Shown piece after piece: positions 34,589 to 43,838 of a stretch of DNA of 64,000 bases. Within the stretch, counting starts at the first letter, position 1. Each line of letters starts with the position of its first letter. The translations under genes were made by a program, and so were the position numbers. The notes under the pieces are model-generated. The model worked only from the letters and a program-made list of their open reading frames with translations, had not been told where the DNA came from and did no database searches. This DNA comes from Planctomycetota bacterium (GTDB lineage: Bacteria > Planctomycetota > J058), in assembly GCA_023954375.1 (NCBI GenBank), contig JAMLIC010000024.1:1-64000 (forward strand). The letters are read 5' to 3'.

Positions 34589-35871
34589 AGCCCTGCCCCC
34601 ACCGAGACCATGACCGTGTGCACCTCGAAGTCGTCGGACGGCGCCCCGCTCGTCAGGCGCGAGAACTCGTAGACGGCGCCGACCGAGAGCCACTCGCGGA
34701 TGAGGTAGGTCACGGCGGCCCCCGTGCGGAAGCGGTTGAGGTGGAGCCCCCGGTCGACGACGCTGTGCGTGTAGCCGGCGAACGCGCGCGCGGTGACCTT
34801 CTCGTCGAACAGCCGCTGCGCGACCGACAGCTCGAGGTCGTCCGAGAGCAGGTGCGTCGACGAGAGCGAGGGGTCGATGCTGCGGCGGTAGCTGCCGCTG
34901 ACCTGCGTGCGGGGGAGCACCTCCCAGCGCGCCGAGACCTCCGCGACGAAGCCGGCGAACTCGCGGTCCCGGACGCCGGCGCCCGCCGACCCGGCCTCGA
35001 TGCGCTGGAACGCGCCGCCGAGCTTCACCGAGGCGGTGAGCTTCGGGGTCACCTCGCCGTCCACGCCGCCGCGGACCTGGTGCACGTCGAACCCCTCGAG
35101 GTCGCGGCGGTGGTCGAACCGCAGCCGCTGGTAGTTGTACTCCAGGACCGCGCGCAGCTTGGGGCTCACGCGGAAGTACACCTGGAGGCTCGGGCCGAAC
35201 GCGCGGTGCTCGAGCGGGCGCAGCGCCCGCTCGCGGAACTCCACCCGCCGCCCGCCCAGGGCCACGCGCGCGCCGAACCGGTTCCAGCGCGCCTCGCCCC
35301 AGGCGTTCGCGCTGTAGGTGTCGGCGCGCACGATCCCGCGCAGCTGGATCGTCTGCGGGTAGGCCGTGCGGGCGTAGGAGGCGTCGGCGTGCGCCGAGGC
35401 GTCGTTGAAGATCAGGTCGAGCCGACCGCGCACGAGGTGCTCGTGCGTGTCGAAGGCGCCGCTGCGCACGTACTCCGTCACGCCGGCGCGGTACTCGAGC
35501 TCGATGCGGTGGTCGGTGAGGTGCGTGTCGAGGCGCAGCCCCGCCTCCGCCCGACCGAACGTGTCGCGCACGAGCCGGACGCCCGGGGCGTCCTTGTCCG
35601 CGCGCAGGAGGTTGTCCGTGTAGCCGGCCGAGAGCGCGCCGAAGACGTGCGGGGTGGTCACGCCGAGCAGCTTGTACTGCAGGCTCGGCTCGAACGCGTG
35701 CGGGCCCGCGCGCAGGGGCGTGGCCCGGCGGCGCGCCTCCTCGAGCTGCCCCGTGTGGTCGAAGTCGCCGAACTCCTGGGCGCGGGCGGCAGCCGGGCCG
35801 AGGGCGGCGAGCGCGGTCACCAGCGCGCACCCGGGGAGCGGCAGGCGGCGCCCGGGCCGGCCGGTCCGCAC
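34585..35871 (-). CDS. Outer-membrane beta-barrel protein
   Basis: About 428 residues with a signal peptide (RRLPLPGCALVTALAALG, cleavage near ARA-QEF). The mature part alternates polar and aromatic residues in many amphipathic strands (FGALSAGYTDNLLRA, HRIELEYRAGVTEYVRSG, VSPKLRAVLEYNYQRLRF, VTARAFAGYTHSVVDRGL, LSVGAVYEFSRLTSG) and ends in VMVSVGAGL, typical of outer-membrane barrels with about 16 or more strands. It probably serves in polysaccharide secretion with its neighbours. The start is uncertain; GTG at 35871 is the in-frame start nearest the signal peptide. Confidence 0.8.
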   Translation of the reverse strand: MRTGRPGRRLPLPGCALVTALAALGPAAARAQEFGDFDHTGQLEEARRRATPLRAGPHAFEPSLQYKLLGVTTPHVFGALSAGYTDNLLRADKDAPGVRLVRDTFGRAEAGLRLDTHLTDHRIELEYRAGVTEYVRSGAFDTHEHLVRGRLDLIFNDASAHADASYARTAYPQTIQLRGIVRADTYSANAWGEARWNRFGARVALGGRRVEFRERALRPLEHRAFGPSLQVYFRVSPKLRAVLEYNYQRLRFDHRRDLEGFDVHQVRGGVDGEVTPKLTASVKLGGAFQRIEAGSAGAGVRDREFAGFVAEVSARWEVLPRTQVSGSYRRSIDPSLSSTHLLSDDLELSVAQRLFDEKVTARAFAGYTHSVVDRGLHLNRFRTGAAVTYLIREWLSVGAVYEFSRLTSGAPSDDFEVHTVMVSVGAGL

Positions 35872-35915
35872 CGCCGGTCGCTCAGGCGTCGCGGGCGAGG
35901 GTCCATGGCGTCGGG

Positions 35916-38195
35916 TCAGGGGCCACTCGGGCTGTCCGGCGGGGGGACGTCCAGCAGGTCGCGCGCGCGGTCGCGGGTGATCGTGTCGATCAGGCCCTGC
36001 GGGGGCGCGCCGGTGAGCAGCTCGAGCCCCGCCGCGTCGCGGAGCTGGTCGTCGGCGAGGATGATCAGCTCGCCGGCGCGCGTCGCCAGCACGGTGACCG
36101 GCCGGCCCGACGGCAGGCCCAGCGGCGGGGCGCCGGGCATGGTCACGTAGAGCGTCCCGCGCGCGTCGGCGAGGCGGGCCTGCACGGGGGGCGCCCCGTC
36201 CTGGACCCACAGGCGCCGGCCGTCGCCGTGGGCGACGCGCAGGAGGTCGCGGTCGCGGTCGACGACGGCGGTCCCCTCGCGCGGGACCTCGAAGCGGTCG
36301 TCGTCGCGCAGGGCGAGCACCGCCCCCGCGATGTCCCCCGGCGGGTCGACGCGCACGGCCACGTCGCCGTGCAGCTCGATGTCGGCGACCGTGGCGCCCG
36401 AGGGCGAGAGCACCTCGAGGCGCGGGTTGTGCACGCGGACCGTCGCCGCGTGGGCCAGGCGCACGCGCGGGCCGGCCTTGAAGCGCAGCTCCGGCCGGCC
36501 CTGCACCGTGGCCAGCCCGACCCACAGCCCCTCGGTCACGCGGACGCGCCCGCCGCGGCCCAGGACCACCTCCCAGGCCGGGTCGAGCGCGACCTCCGCG
36601 CGGACGTCGGCGGAGAGGAAGGCGAGCGCGCGGCCGCCGGGGAGGTGCAGGGTCGGGAGGACCTCCGCCGCGCCCTCCAGGCCGACCGAGCCCTCGACCG
36701 GCCCCTCGCTCACGGCCACCGGCTGGCCCGGCGCGAGCGGCACCCGGAAGCGCGTGTCCGGCCCGCGGCCGTGGGCGCGCGAGCCGATCACCGCCCGCCC
36801 GCGGAGCACCTCGGCCTCGACCTCGCGGCCGTTCCCGTTCGCGCCGTCCCCGCGCCCGCCGCTCCCGTTCCCGCCGCCGGCGCGCGCGCGAACGCGCGCC
36901 ACGGCGCCGGGCTCGAGGGTCAGGGCGGCCGACGCGCCGAGGGGCAGGTCGAGGGCGCCCGCCACGGCCGCGGCCTCGACCTCGACCTGGCCGACGCGGG
37001 TGACGGACAGCGTGCCCATGGTGACCGCCGCCGGGCCGCCGGGCGTGAGGAGCGACACCGGCGAGTCGCTCGCCTCGATGACCACGCGGCCGCGGACCAG
37101 GTCGAGCTGCTGGCCGACCTCCAGCGTCGCGCCGGCGGCGAGGCGGGCCTGCGCGCCGTCGACCCGCCCGAGGACGACCTCGCCGTCCGGCCCCGTGGCG
37201 ACCGCGTCGCCGGCCGCCAGCGCCAGGCGCTCGCGCTGGGTCGGCGCCACCGGCGTCAGCTCGCCCGTCGGGCCGCGGCGCACGAGGAGCTCGCCCTTGC
37301 CGCGCACGAGCCGCCAGAGCTCCTCCGCCTGGGCCGTCGCGCCGAACACCCGCGACGCGCCCGGCGCGAGCCCCTCGACGACGGCGTCGTGGCGGACCTC
37401 GACGGCGCCGACGTTGGCCGGGTCCGCCGTCACGCGCCACTGCCCGTCGCCGCTGGCGACCAGCTCCGCGCCGAGGCCCGGGGCCAGCACCACCCGCAGG
37501 TCGGCCCACACGAGCTCGGCCGTCCCGTCGTGCAGGAGGACGTGGCGCGCGCCGTCGGGCTGCTGCTCGCAGCCCGCGCGCGTGGCCCCGCCGAGGCGCA
37601 GGGCGACGACCCCCCCCAGGAGGAGCTCGAGCGGCCGCAGCGCCGTCTCGACCAGCAGCTCGCCCTGGCGCAGGTCGAGGCGCTCGCCGGTGCCGGCGGC
37701 GCCCCGGGCGGGCAGCTGGACCTCCGACGACGGGGCCAGCTTGGCGGTGGTCCCGGAGGGGAGGACGAGGCGCGCCAGCCCCGCGTCGCCCGTGACCAGG
37801 GCGTCGCCGGCGTGCAGGAAGGCGGGGTCGGCCTCGGCGGCCAGCGGGCCGTCGGTGCGCCGGACCAGCGCCTCGCCGGTCAGGTCGGTCGCCGCCGCCC
37901 GCGGCGTGCTCCCGCCCTGGACGCGCGCGAAGGTCCCCGGGGGCGGCGCGTCGTAGCGGGTGCCCGCGTCGTCGACGACCGCCTCCAGCTCCGCCCGCGA
38001 GACGAAGCGCGGCGCCTCGCCGTCGAGCGCGAGGAAGAGCAGGTCCTCGAACTCGGCCAGGACCTTGCCCGGCACCTGCCCGCGCTCGGGGTCGCGGAAG
38101 ACGAACGTCTCCGCGCGGACCTGCGCGAGGGCCACGACCACCACGGCGACCGCGCCCGCCCCAGCCCGAGCCCAGCGCGCGCCGCCCACGGTCAC
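35916..38195 (-). CDS. Large secreted FecR-like beta-repeat protein
   Basis: A 759-residue protein with an N-terminal hydrophobic signal (GAGAVAVVVVALAQVRA). It contains repeated FecR-type beta units: HAGDALVTGDAGLARLVLPS, LRQGELLVETALRPLELL, LAAGDAVATGPDGEVVLG, LVRGRVVIEASDSPVSLL and a late pair near VEGSVGLEGAAEVLP. In known FecR proteins this fold senses or binds partners at the periplasmic face; no anti-sigma N-terminus is seen here and the protein is far longer than a regulator. The GTG start overlaps the stop of a paralogous gene (GTGA), so the two are probably made together. Confidence 0.78.
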   Translation of the reverse strand: MTVGGARWARAGAGAVAVVVVALAQVRAETFVFRDPERGQVPGKVLAEFEDLLFLALDGEAPRFVSRAELEAVVDDAGTRYDAPPPGTFARVQGGSTPRAAATDLTGEALVRRTDGPLAAEADPAFLHAGDALVTGDAGLARLVLPSGTTAKLAPSSEVQLPARGAAGTGERLDLRQGELLVETALRPLELLLGGVVALRLGGATRAGCEQQPDGARHVLLHDGTAELVWADLRVVLAPGLGAELVASGDGQWRVTADPANVGAVEVRHDAVVEGLAPGASRVFGATAQAEELWRLVRGKGELLVRRGPTGELTPVAPTQRERLALAAGDAVATGPDGEVVLGRVDGAQARLAAGATLEVGQQLDLVRGRVVIEASDSPVSLLTPGGPAAVTMGTLSVTRVGQVEVEAAAVAGALDLPLGASAALTLEPGAVARVRARAGGGNGSGGRGDGANGNGREVEAEVLRGRAVIGSRAHGRGPDTRFRVPLAPGQPVAVSEGPVEGSVGLEGAAEVLPTLHLPGGRALAFLSADVRAEVALDPAWEVVLGRGGRVRVTEGLWVGLATVQGRPELRFKAGPRVRLAHAATVRVHNPRLEVLSPSGATVADIELHGDVAVRVDPPGDIAGAVLALRDDDRFEVPREGTAVVDRDRDLLRVAHGDGRRLWVQDGAPPVQARLADARGTLYVTMPGAPPLGLPSGRPVTVLATRAGELIILADDQLRDAAGLELLTGAPPQGLIDTITRDRARDLLDVPPPDSPSGP

Positions 38196-40432
38196 TTCCC
38201 CGGCCGCACGCGCAGGCCGCTGCGCCGGGTGACGCTCACCTGCTGGCCGAGGTCGACGTAGACGACCTGGCCGAAGACGTTCGCCAGGACGTAGCGGTCG
38301 CGGCGGATCGTCAGGTCGAAGCTGCACCCCGGCTCGACCTCGACCCCGCGCGGCTGCGCCTCGCCGCGCACGCTCACGCGCAGGCGGCCGTCTCCGCCCA
38401 GCCAGAGGTCGAACGGCGCCGCGTCCTCCTCGTGCTCGACCCAGCGGCCGTCCGTCGTCTCGACCCGGCTCGTGGCCGGCTGGCCGGCCGCGCCGGCGCG
38501 CCGCGAGAGGGTGGCCCGGGCGTTGGGCCCGAGGAACAGGCGCCCGTTGGGCCCCTCGAGCTCGACCTCCTGCGCGCCGTCGCGCACCACGCGCACCGGC
38601 CCCCAGCCCCGGGTCGTGACGACGGCGCCGTTCTTGAAGGCGTGCGCCTCGTCGCCCCCCGCCCGCGGGTCGGGCGCCGGGGCGGGCTGCGCGGGCGCCG
38701 GCGCGGGCGGCGAGGGCCGGCGCTCGGCGGCCACCGGCGGCAGGGGGGCTTCCACCTGCGGGGCCGCGCCCGCGCCGGGGGGCGCGCCGAGGACCCTCAC
38801 GGCCGCGCCCTCGCGGGCGATCCGGTAGGTGCCCGGGACGAGCGGCAGCGGCGCGGCGAGCCCGTCGACGGCGAGGAGCTCCGTCTCGGCCGGGCCGGGC
38901 AGGACGCGGGCGCGCACCTGCCCCAGGAGCTCGAGCCGCGCCCCGCTCCACAGGTCGATCGTCTGCAGGTCGCCCGTGCGCCCGTGCGACACCCAGCGCT
39001 GCCCGGCGAGGCGCAGGTCGAGCGTCCCGGCGGTGACCTCGACCCCCTGCCCGTCGGCGGGGACGCTCAGGCGCACGCGGCCGCGCGGCTCGAAGACGGC
39101 GCGCAGGTCGGCGGGCGCGAGGAGCTCGGCGCGCACCTCGTCGCCGAGGCGCGCGCCGGCCGTGCCGGCGGCGACGCGCAGGGCCACGCCGGCGTCGCCG
39201 GTCTGCACGACCATGCGGCCGCGCAGGAGGCCGACCTCGCCGCCGCCCACCCCGACCGACACCTGGCCCTCGGTCTCGAAGGTCGCCTCGCCGCGGAGGC
39301 GGAACGCCGGGCCCCCCTCCGGCGGGCGCAGCGTCAGGCGGCTGTCGGCGCCCACCTGCACGCGCGCGCCGCTCGCCTCGACCCAGGCGTTGCCGTCGGC
39401 CGTGACCAGGGCGTCGCCTGGCCAGAGCGAGAACCCCTCGGCCTCCGCCGGCTCGAGGCGCCGCGAGGGCTCGCCGGGGCGGTCGAGCTGGAGCTTCGCC
39501 GCGGCGCGCACGACGACCCCCACGCCCGCGCGCGGGCCGGGCGCCTGCTCGGGGCGGCGCGCGGCCTGGGGCGCGGCCGCCGGCGGCGCGCGCTCGGGGA
39601 GGGGCTCGGCGGGGGGGTCGCGTGTGTCGCCGCGCCGGTCGCGGCGCTCCGCCGTGAGGCCGAGGAGGACGACGCGCTCCCCGGGCTGGACCGAGACCCA
39701 CTGGTCGCCCTGCTCCAGGCGGACGGGCCAGGCGTTGGCGTTGCTGGCGGCGACGCTCGCGGGCTCGCGCTCGCGCGCGGCCTTGACGTCGACGGCGTGG
39801 TTGCGCGGCAGCTCGAGCGTGTAGCCCTCGTGCGCCTGGAGGACGGCGCGCCCCGACACGCACAGGAGGCGGCTCCGGCCGCGCACGTGCTCGGCCTGCG
39901 CCCGGCCGTCCGTGACCACGAGCCGGCCCTCGGGCAGGAGCACGCGCGCGGTCCCCTGCTCGAGCTCCAGGCGCAGCGTGCCCTCGACGAGCTCGGGGGT
40001 CCCCTGGCGGAAGCGCACGACGGCGTCGCCGCGCGCCGAGACCTGCGCGCCGCCGGCCACCACCAGCGTCACGCGCCCGTAGGGCGTCGTGCGGAGGACG
40101 TCGCCCTCGAGCACGACCGCCGCGGCGCCGTGGATCGACAGCGGCACGTCGACGTCGCGCCGCTGCACGCGGACGCCCCCCTCGAGCACCCGCACGACCC
40201 CGACCGGGTCGACCTCGCCCACGGGGAGGGGCACCGGCTGGCCCAGGGCGTCGACCACGCCGCGCACCGCCGACCGCTCGACGAACACCACGCCCTGCGG
40301 CCCGTCGACGACCAGGCGCAGCGGGCCGCCCGCCAGCACGGCCCCGTCGAGCGCCTGCCCGCTGCGGAGCTCGATCCGGTCGGCGCGCGCCGGGAGGGCG
40401 AACAAGACGAGGAGGGCGAGGGCTACGCGCAT
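38192..40432 (-). CDS. Large secreted FecR-like beta-repeat protein, first gene of the export operon
   Basis: A 746-residue protein with signal peptide MRVALALLVLFALPARA. Its body repeats FecR-like modules: LEGDVLRTTPYGRVTLVV, LVEGTLRLELEQGTARVLLP, LWPGDALVTADGNAWVEA, LLRGRMVVQTGDAGVALRV, AFKNGAVVTTRGWGPVRVV, separated by Pro/Ala-rich linkers (about residues 290-320 and 575-610). Architecture and style match the next gene, suggesting an old duplication. The ATG is preceded by aagaggcggc. The following four genes overlap or lie close, so this start probably heads the polysaccharide export operon. Ligand unknown. Confidence 0.78.
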   Translation of the reverse strand: MRVALALLVLFALPARADRIELRSGQALDGAVLAGGPLRLVVDGPQGVVFVERSAVRGVVDALGQPVPLPVGEVDPVGVVRVLEGGVRVQRRDVDVPLSIHGAAAVVLEGDVLRTTPYGRVTLVVAGGAQVSARGDAVVRFRQGTPELVEGTLRLELEQGTARVLLPEGRLVVTDGRAQAEHVRGRSRLLCVSGRAVLQAHEGYTLELPRNHAVDVKAAREREPASVAASNANAWPVRLEQGDQWVSVQPGERVVLLGLTAERRDRRGDTRDPPAEPLPERAPPAAAPQAARRPEQAPGPRAGVGVVVRAAAKLQLDRPGEPSRRLEPAEAEGFSLWPGDALVTADGNAWVEASGARVQVGADSRLTLRPPEGGPAFRLRGEATFETEGQVSVGVGGGEVGLLRGRMVVQTGDAGVALRVAAGTAGARLGDEVRAELLAPADLRAVFEPRGRVRLSVPADGQGVEVTAGTLDLRLAGQRWVSHGRTGDLQTIDLWSGARLELLGQVRARVLPGPAETELLAVDGLAAPLPLVPGTYRIAREGAAVRVLGAPPGAGAAPQVEAPLPPVAAERRPSPPAPAPAQPAPAPDPRAGGDEAHAFKNGAVVTTRGWGPVRVVRDGAQEVELEGPNGRLFLGPNARATLSRRAGAAGQPATSRVETTDGRWVEHEEDAAPFDLWLGGDGRLRVSVRGEAQPRGVEVEPGCSFDLTIRRDRYVLANVFGQVVYVDLGQQVSVTRRSGLRVRPGK

Positions 40433-40489
40433 GCCGCCTCTTGGTTTAGACGCGGCGCCGGGCGGACGCAAGCGCAAGGATGAAAGTCT

Positions 40490-41671
40490 CTACTCCAGCC
40501 CCAGCTCCTTGCTGAACGCCAGCAGCCGCAGCCCCCCCGTGGCGCTCGTCGTGTGCAGCTCGAACAGCACCGGCGTCTCGAGGTCGGCGTCGGTCGTGAG
40601 GCCGACCGCCTTGTAGAGGGCGCGCACCGACTTCTCCGCCGCCGCGAGGCCGGGGTTGCTCTGGGCGCGCCAGGCGCGCAGGGCCGTGCGCTCGGGGGTC
40701 CGCTCCAGGTGCATCATGTAGGTGCGCGCCGTCTTGGCCGGGACGCGCACGATCCGCACGTAGCGCCGGTCGCGGCCCACCTTGCAGGCGGCGAGCGTCA
40801 CCGGCTCGCGCTCGAGGAAGCGCATGACGGCGGCGCGCTCGAGGTTCGAGGCGTGCAGCCGGTCGGGCGAGTAGAGCGCCTGCACCTGCGCGCCGCGCTT
40901 GACCAGGTAGAGCTGCACCTCGCCGAGCGGGCGGTCGGCGCCGCCGCGCTGCTCGACCCCCTGGACGGCGCCGACGAGCTTGAGCAGCTCGCCCTCGCGC
41001 AGCGTCGCCCGCTGCGGGCTCAGCGCGAACAGGGCCGCGCCGGGCCGGGCGCCGGCGTACGCGTAGGTCGTCAGGGTGAAGGAGCGCACCACCGGCAGGG
41101 CCACGTTCGCGTCGAAGCGGCGCGCCCACAGCTCGGCCGGGTCGCCCTCGAACACCGGGCGGGCGGCGAACCGCTCGAGCCAGGCCTCCTGCTCGTTGCG
41201 CGGCTCGTCGGCGGCGGGCGTGAGGTCGAGCCGCTGGTCGTCGCGGAACAGCAGCCGCACGTCGCGGACGTCCTCGGGCTTGAGCCGGGTGACGATCTGC
41301 GAGCCCTCGACGGCCACGGCGAGCTCGCCCGGGCGCAGCACCTTCACCGCGCCGCGCGTCCGGCCGCCGCCGCGCGCCAGCTCGACCTCGACGAGGTCGT
41401 CGAGCCGGATCCGGTCGAGGAGCTCCTGCGGGAAGCTCCGCGACGTGATCACGATCCGCGTCGGCTCACGGTCGGCGGCCTCGACGGCGGGCGCCGGCTG
41501 CGCCGCGGCCGGCGCCGGCGGGGGGACCTCGGAGGCGGGCGCCGGCGGCGCGTCGGCCTGCTCCTGCGGGTCCTGCTCCGGCTCGGGGCGCGGCTCCTGG
41601 CAGCCCGCCACGAGCGCGAGGGAGAGCCCGAGGACGAGCCGCAGGCGCGGCGAGGTGGTCCGGTGCGACAT
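40490..41671 (-). CDS. Lipoprotein of unknown function
   Basis: A 393-residue lipoprotein: signal MSHRTTSPRLRLVLGLSLALVAGC with Cys24 at the lipobox, then a Pro/Glu/Ala linker (about residues 25-70). The body includes a small beta part (LDDLVEVELARGGGRTRGAVKVL ... VTRLKPEDVRDVRLL) and a larger C-terminal region with no known family (FTLTTYAYAGARPGAALFAL, VQLYLVKRGAQVQALYSPD, VLFELHTTSATGGLRLL). An upstream GTG at 41707 overlaps the previous stop as GTGA and would add 12 residues; the ATG is kept because the signal begins there. Downstream of the oxidase gene, 57 bases before the FecR operon. Confidence 0.8.
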   Translation of the reverse strand: MSHRTTSPRLRLVLGLSLALVAGCQEPRPEPEQDPQEQADAPPAPASEVPPPAPAAAQPAPAVEAADREPTRIVITSRSFPQELLDRIRLDDLVEVELARGGGRTRGAVKVLRPGELAVAVEGSQIVTRLKPEDVRDVRLLFRDDQRLDLTPAADEPRNEQEAWLERFAARPVFEGDPAELWARRFDANVALPVVRSFTLTTYAYAGARPGAALFALSPQRATLREGELLKLVGAVQGVEQRGGADRPLGEVQLYLVKRGAQVQALYSPDRLHASNLERAAVMRFLEREPVTLAACKVGRDRRYVRIVRVPAKTARTYMMHLERTPERTALRAWRAQSNPGLAAAEKSVRALYKAVGLTTDADLETPVLFELHTTSATGGLRLLAFSKELGLE

Positions 41672-41703
41672 GCGGAGGCGGTCCTTTCGGGAGGTGGAGG
41701 CGC

Positions 41704-43329
41704 TCACGGCAAGCCCAGCTTGCCGGGGTTCATGACCCCGCGCGGGTCGAGGGTCCCCTTCACCCGCGCGAGGAGGTCGTGCAGCGGCCCGTGCGAGGCG
41801 CGCAGCGCCTCGCCCTTGAGCAGCCCGACCCCGTGGTGGTGGCTGACGGCGGCGCCGCACGCGACGACCGCCCCGAGGCCGGCCTCCCAGGCGGCCGCGT
41901 GGCGCGCGCGCGCGTCGTCGGGGTCGCCCTGGAGGGCCGCGAACGTGAAGTAGATGCTGCAGCCGTCGGCGTAGGCGTGCGAGAAGTGCGCCATGACCAG
42001 GGCGTGGGGCGCGAGCGCCGCCCGGACCCGGTCGTGCAGCTCCAGGAGCCGGGTCCAGGAGGTGGCGACCTCCATGGTGTCGACGAAGCCGCCCATGGCG
42101 TAGACGCCGCTCTGCTTGAACGACACCGCGAGGCGGTTGTTCCACCAGGTCTCGGCGGGGCGGGGGCCGCGGTCCTCGCCGCCGTGCGCCTCGCACGCGC
42201 GGCGGAAGACCGCCTCCTCGGCACCGACGAGGTCGGGGTCGTGGCCCTCGAACGTGAGGACGAGCAGGCACCCCACCCCCGGGATCCGGGCCGTGAGCCG
42301 GTTGAGGAGCTCGGGGCGCGCCAGGAGCGCGCGCTCCGCCCCGTGGCGGAGGTCCGGGACGCGCTCGGCGAGCGCGCGCAGGAGCGCGCCCGGCGAGACG
42401 CGCGACAGCGGCCACCAGGGGGCCAGCGGCGCGTCGTCGTCGACGCCCTGGTCCGGCGCCGGGACCGGGCGCGGGTCGCCCGAGCGGGCGACGAGCAGCG
42501 TGTCGAGCGGGTCGTAGAGGCGCACGGCCGCCGGCCGGGCGCCGCGCTGCAGCCCCTCGCGGACCGCCTCGAGGGCGCTCGTCAGGTCGGGGAACTCGTG
42601 GCTGCGGAAGAGGCGCAGGGGCGGGAGCCGGTGCACGCGGAGCGTGGCGGCGACGATCACGCCGAGGAGGCCCTCGGAGCCGGTGAAGAGCTGGTTCCAG
42701 TCGGGGCCGGTCGCGGCCCGCGGGGCGGGTGGGGTCGCCACGAGCGTGCCGTCGGGCAGGACGACCTCGAGCGCGACGACCATGTCCTCGACCTTGCCGT
42801 AGCGCGTGGAGAGCTGGCCGGCGCCCCGCGCCGCGACCCAGCCGCCCACGGTGGAGCAGGTGATCGACGACGGGTGGTGGGCGGCCGTCAGCCCCTCGCG
42901 CTGGAGGGCCTCCTCGAACAGCTGGCCGTTCACGCCGGCCTGCACGCGCACGAGGAGCGAGCGCCGGTCGACCTCGAGGATGCGGTCGAGCCCCTTGAGG
43001 TCGAGGGCCACGCCGCCGCGCACGGCGATCGTCCCGCCGCACACCCCGCTGCCCGCGCCGAAGGGGATCACGGCGAAGCCGCGCTCGTTGGCCAGGCGGA
43101 GCACCGCCTGCACGCCGGCCACGTCCCGCGGCCGGGCGACCGCGTCCGGGGGGCGCAGCCCGTCGGGGCGCCGGAAGGCGAGGTGGCCGAGCGCCGACAG
43201 GTCCCTCGCGTAGGCGTCGCGGGTGACCTCGCGGGCGTCGACCAGGTCCTCCCCGAGCGCCTCGCGTAGCAGCGCCAGCGACTCCGGGTCGAGGCCCCGG
43301 CGGTCGGCCAGGCGGCTGTCCACGGTCAC
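41704..43329 (-). CDS. FAD-linked oxidase resembling alkylglycerone-phosphate synthase / GlcD
   Basis: About 541 residues of the VAO/PCMH flavoprotein family. The FAD-binding part shows PRDVAGVQAVLRLANERG, VIPFGAGSGVCGG, LDLKGLDRILEVDRRSLLV, HHPSSITCSTVGGWVAARGAGQLSTRYGK and GSEGLLGVI. The C-terminal half carries MAHFSHAYADGCSIYFTF and SHHHGVGLLKGEAL, close to the substrate-site motifs of alkyl-DHAP synthases, where His residues act in ether-bond formation. Glycolate/lactate dehydrogenases share the same fold, so the reaction remains open. GTG at 43329 is chosen; an ATG at 43392 would add a low-complexity leader without a clear ribosome site. Confidence 0.88.
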   Translation of the reverse strand: MTVDSRLADRRGLDPESLALLREALGEDLVDAREVTRDAYARDLSALGHLAFRRPDGLRPPDAVARPRDVAGVQAVLRLANERGFAVIPFGAGSGVCGGTIAVRGGVALDLKGLDRILEVDRRSLLVRVQAGVNGQLFEEALQREGLTAAHHPSSITCSTVGGWVAARGAGQLSTRYGKVEDMVVALEVVLPDGTLVATPPAPRAATGPDWNQLFTGSEGLLGVIVAATLRVHRLPPLRLFRSHEFPDLTSALEAVREGLQRGARPAAVRLYDPLDTLLVARSGDPRPVPAPDQGVDDDAPLAPWWPLSRVSPGALLRALAERVPDLRHGAERALLARPELLNRLTARIPGVGCLLVLTFEGHDPDLVGAEEAVFRRACEAHGGEDRGPRPAETWWNNRLAVSFKQSGVYAMGGFVDTMEVATSWTRLLELHDRVRAALAPHALVMAHFSHAYADGCSIYFTFAALQGDPDDARARHAAAWEAGLGAVVACGAAVSHHHGVGLLKGEALRASHGPLHDLLARVKGTLDPRGVMNPGKLGLP

Positions 43330-43405
43330 CTTCGTCCCCCCCCCACCGGAGGAGAGATGAGCACGCCGCGCGGCGTCGTGCCACCGGCGCATGCGACACG
43401 ACGGT

Positions 43406-43434
43406 TTGCAGCGGCTAACGCGCCGCGTTATGAT
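43406..43434 (+). promoter_or_regulatory. Sigma-70-like promoter with palindromic operator for the phasin gene
   Basis: TTGCAG (43406-43411) and TATGAT (43429-43434) are separated by exactly 17 bases, a good vegetative-type promoter in otherwise GC-rich DNA. Between them and touching the -10 lies a perfect palindrome, TAACGCG C CGCGTTA (43416-43430). A protein bound there would block polymerase. The phasin ATG is 20 bases downstream of the -10, behind gggagggaggg. The PhaR-type protein encoded next is the obvious candidate repressor, by inference. Confidence 0.55.
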
Positions 43435-43454
43435 CGGCCGGGAGGGAGGGATCC

Positions 43455-43838
43455 ATGAGCGAGTCGCCCGCGACCGAGGAGCCCGGCAGCCCCGAGGCCA
43501 AGGGGATCGGGTCGGTCCTCTACAAGCTGGCCCTCGCCGGCGTCGGCGCCCTGATCCTCGCCCAGGAGGAGCTCGAGGCGGCCTGGAAGCGCACGCGCGG
43601 CGAGCGCGCCGAGGGCGGCGACGGCGAGCCCGCCGCCCCGGAGGGGGCCGCGGCGGAGCCGGCCCCCGACCCCGGCCAGCCCGACGGCTCGCGGGTGCGG
43701 GCGCAGATCGACGCGGCGATCGGGCGCGTCCTCAGGACGCTGCCGATCCCCACGCGCGAGGAGGTGGACGGGATCGCCGCTCGCCTCGACGAGCTCGAGG
43801 CGCGGGCCGACGCGGAGCAGGGCGCCGAGCAGGGCTGA
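43455..43838 (+). CDS. Phasin-like (PHA granule-associated) small protein
   Basis: A 127-residue protein with a phasin-superfamily layout: a short amphipathic/hydrophobic stretch (IGSVLYKLALAGVGALILAQEE, residues 19-40), a long Pro/Glu/Ala linker, then a helix ending RVLRTLPIPTREEVDGIAARLDELEARAD. The last motif closely resembles the end of the next gene's product (TKLNIPTKAEIERLNQRLDALSRRL), a pattern known in PhaF/PhaI-type phasins. Phasins coat polyhydroxyalkanoate granules. No PHA synthase is in the window, so the role is inferred. Strong ribosome site; ends at a stable stem-loop. Confidence 0.65.
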   Translation: MSESPATEEPGSPEAKGIGSVLYKLALAGVGALILAQEELEAAWKRTRGERAEGGDGEPAAPEGAAAEPAPDPGQPDGSRVRAQIDAAIGRVLRTLPIPTREEVDGIAARLDELEARADAEQGAEQG

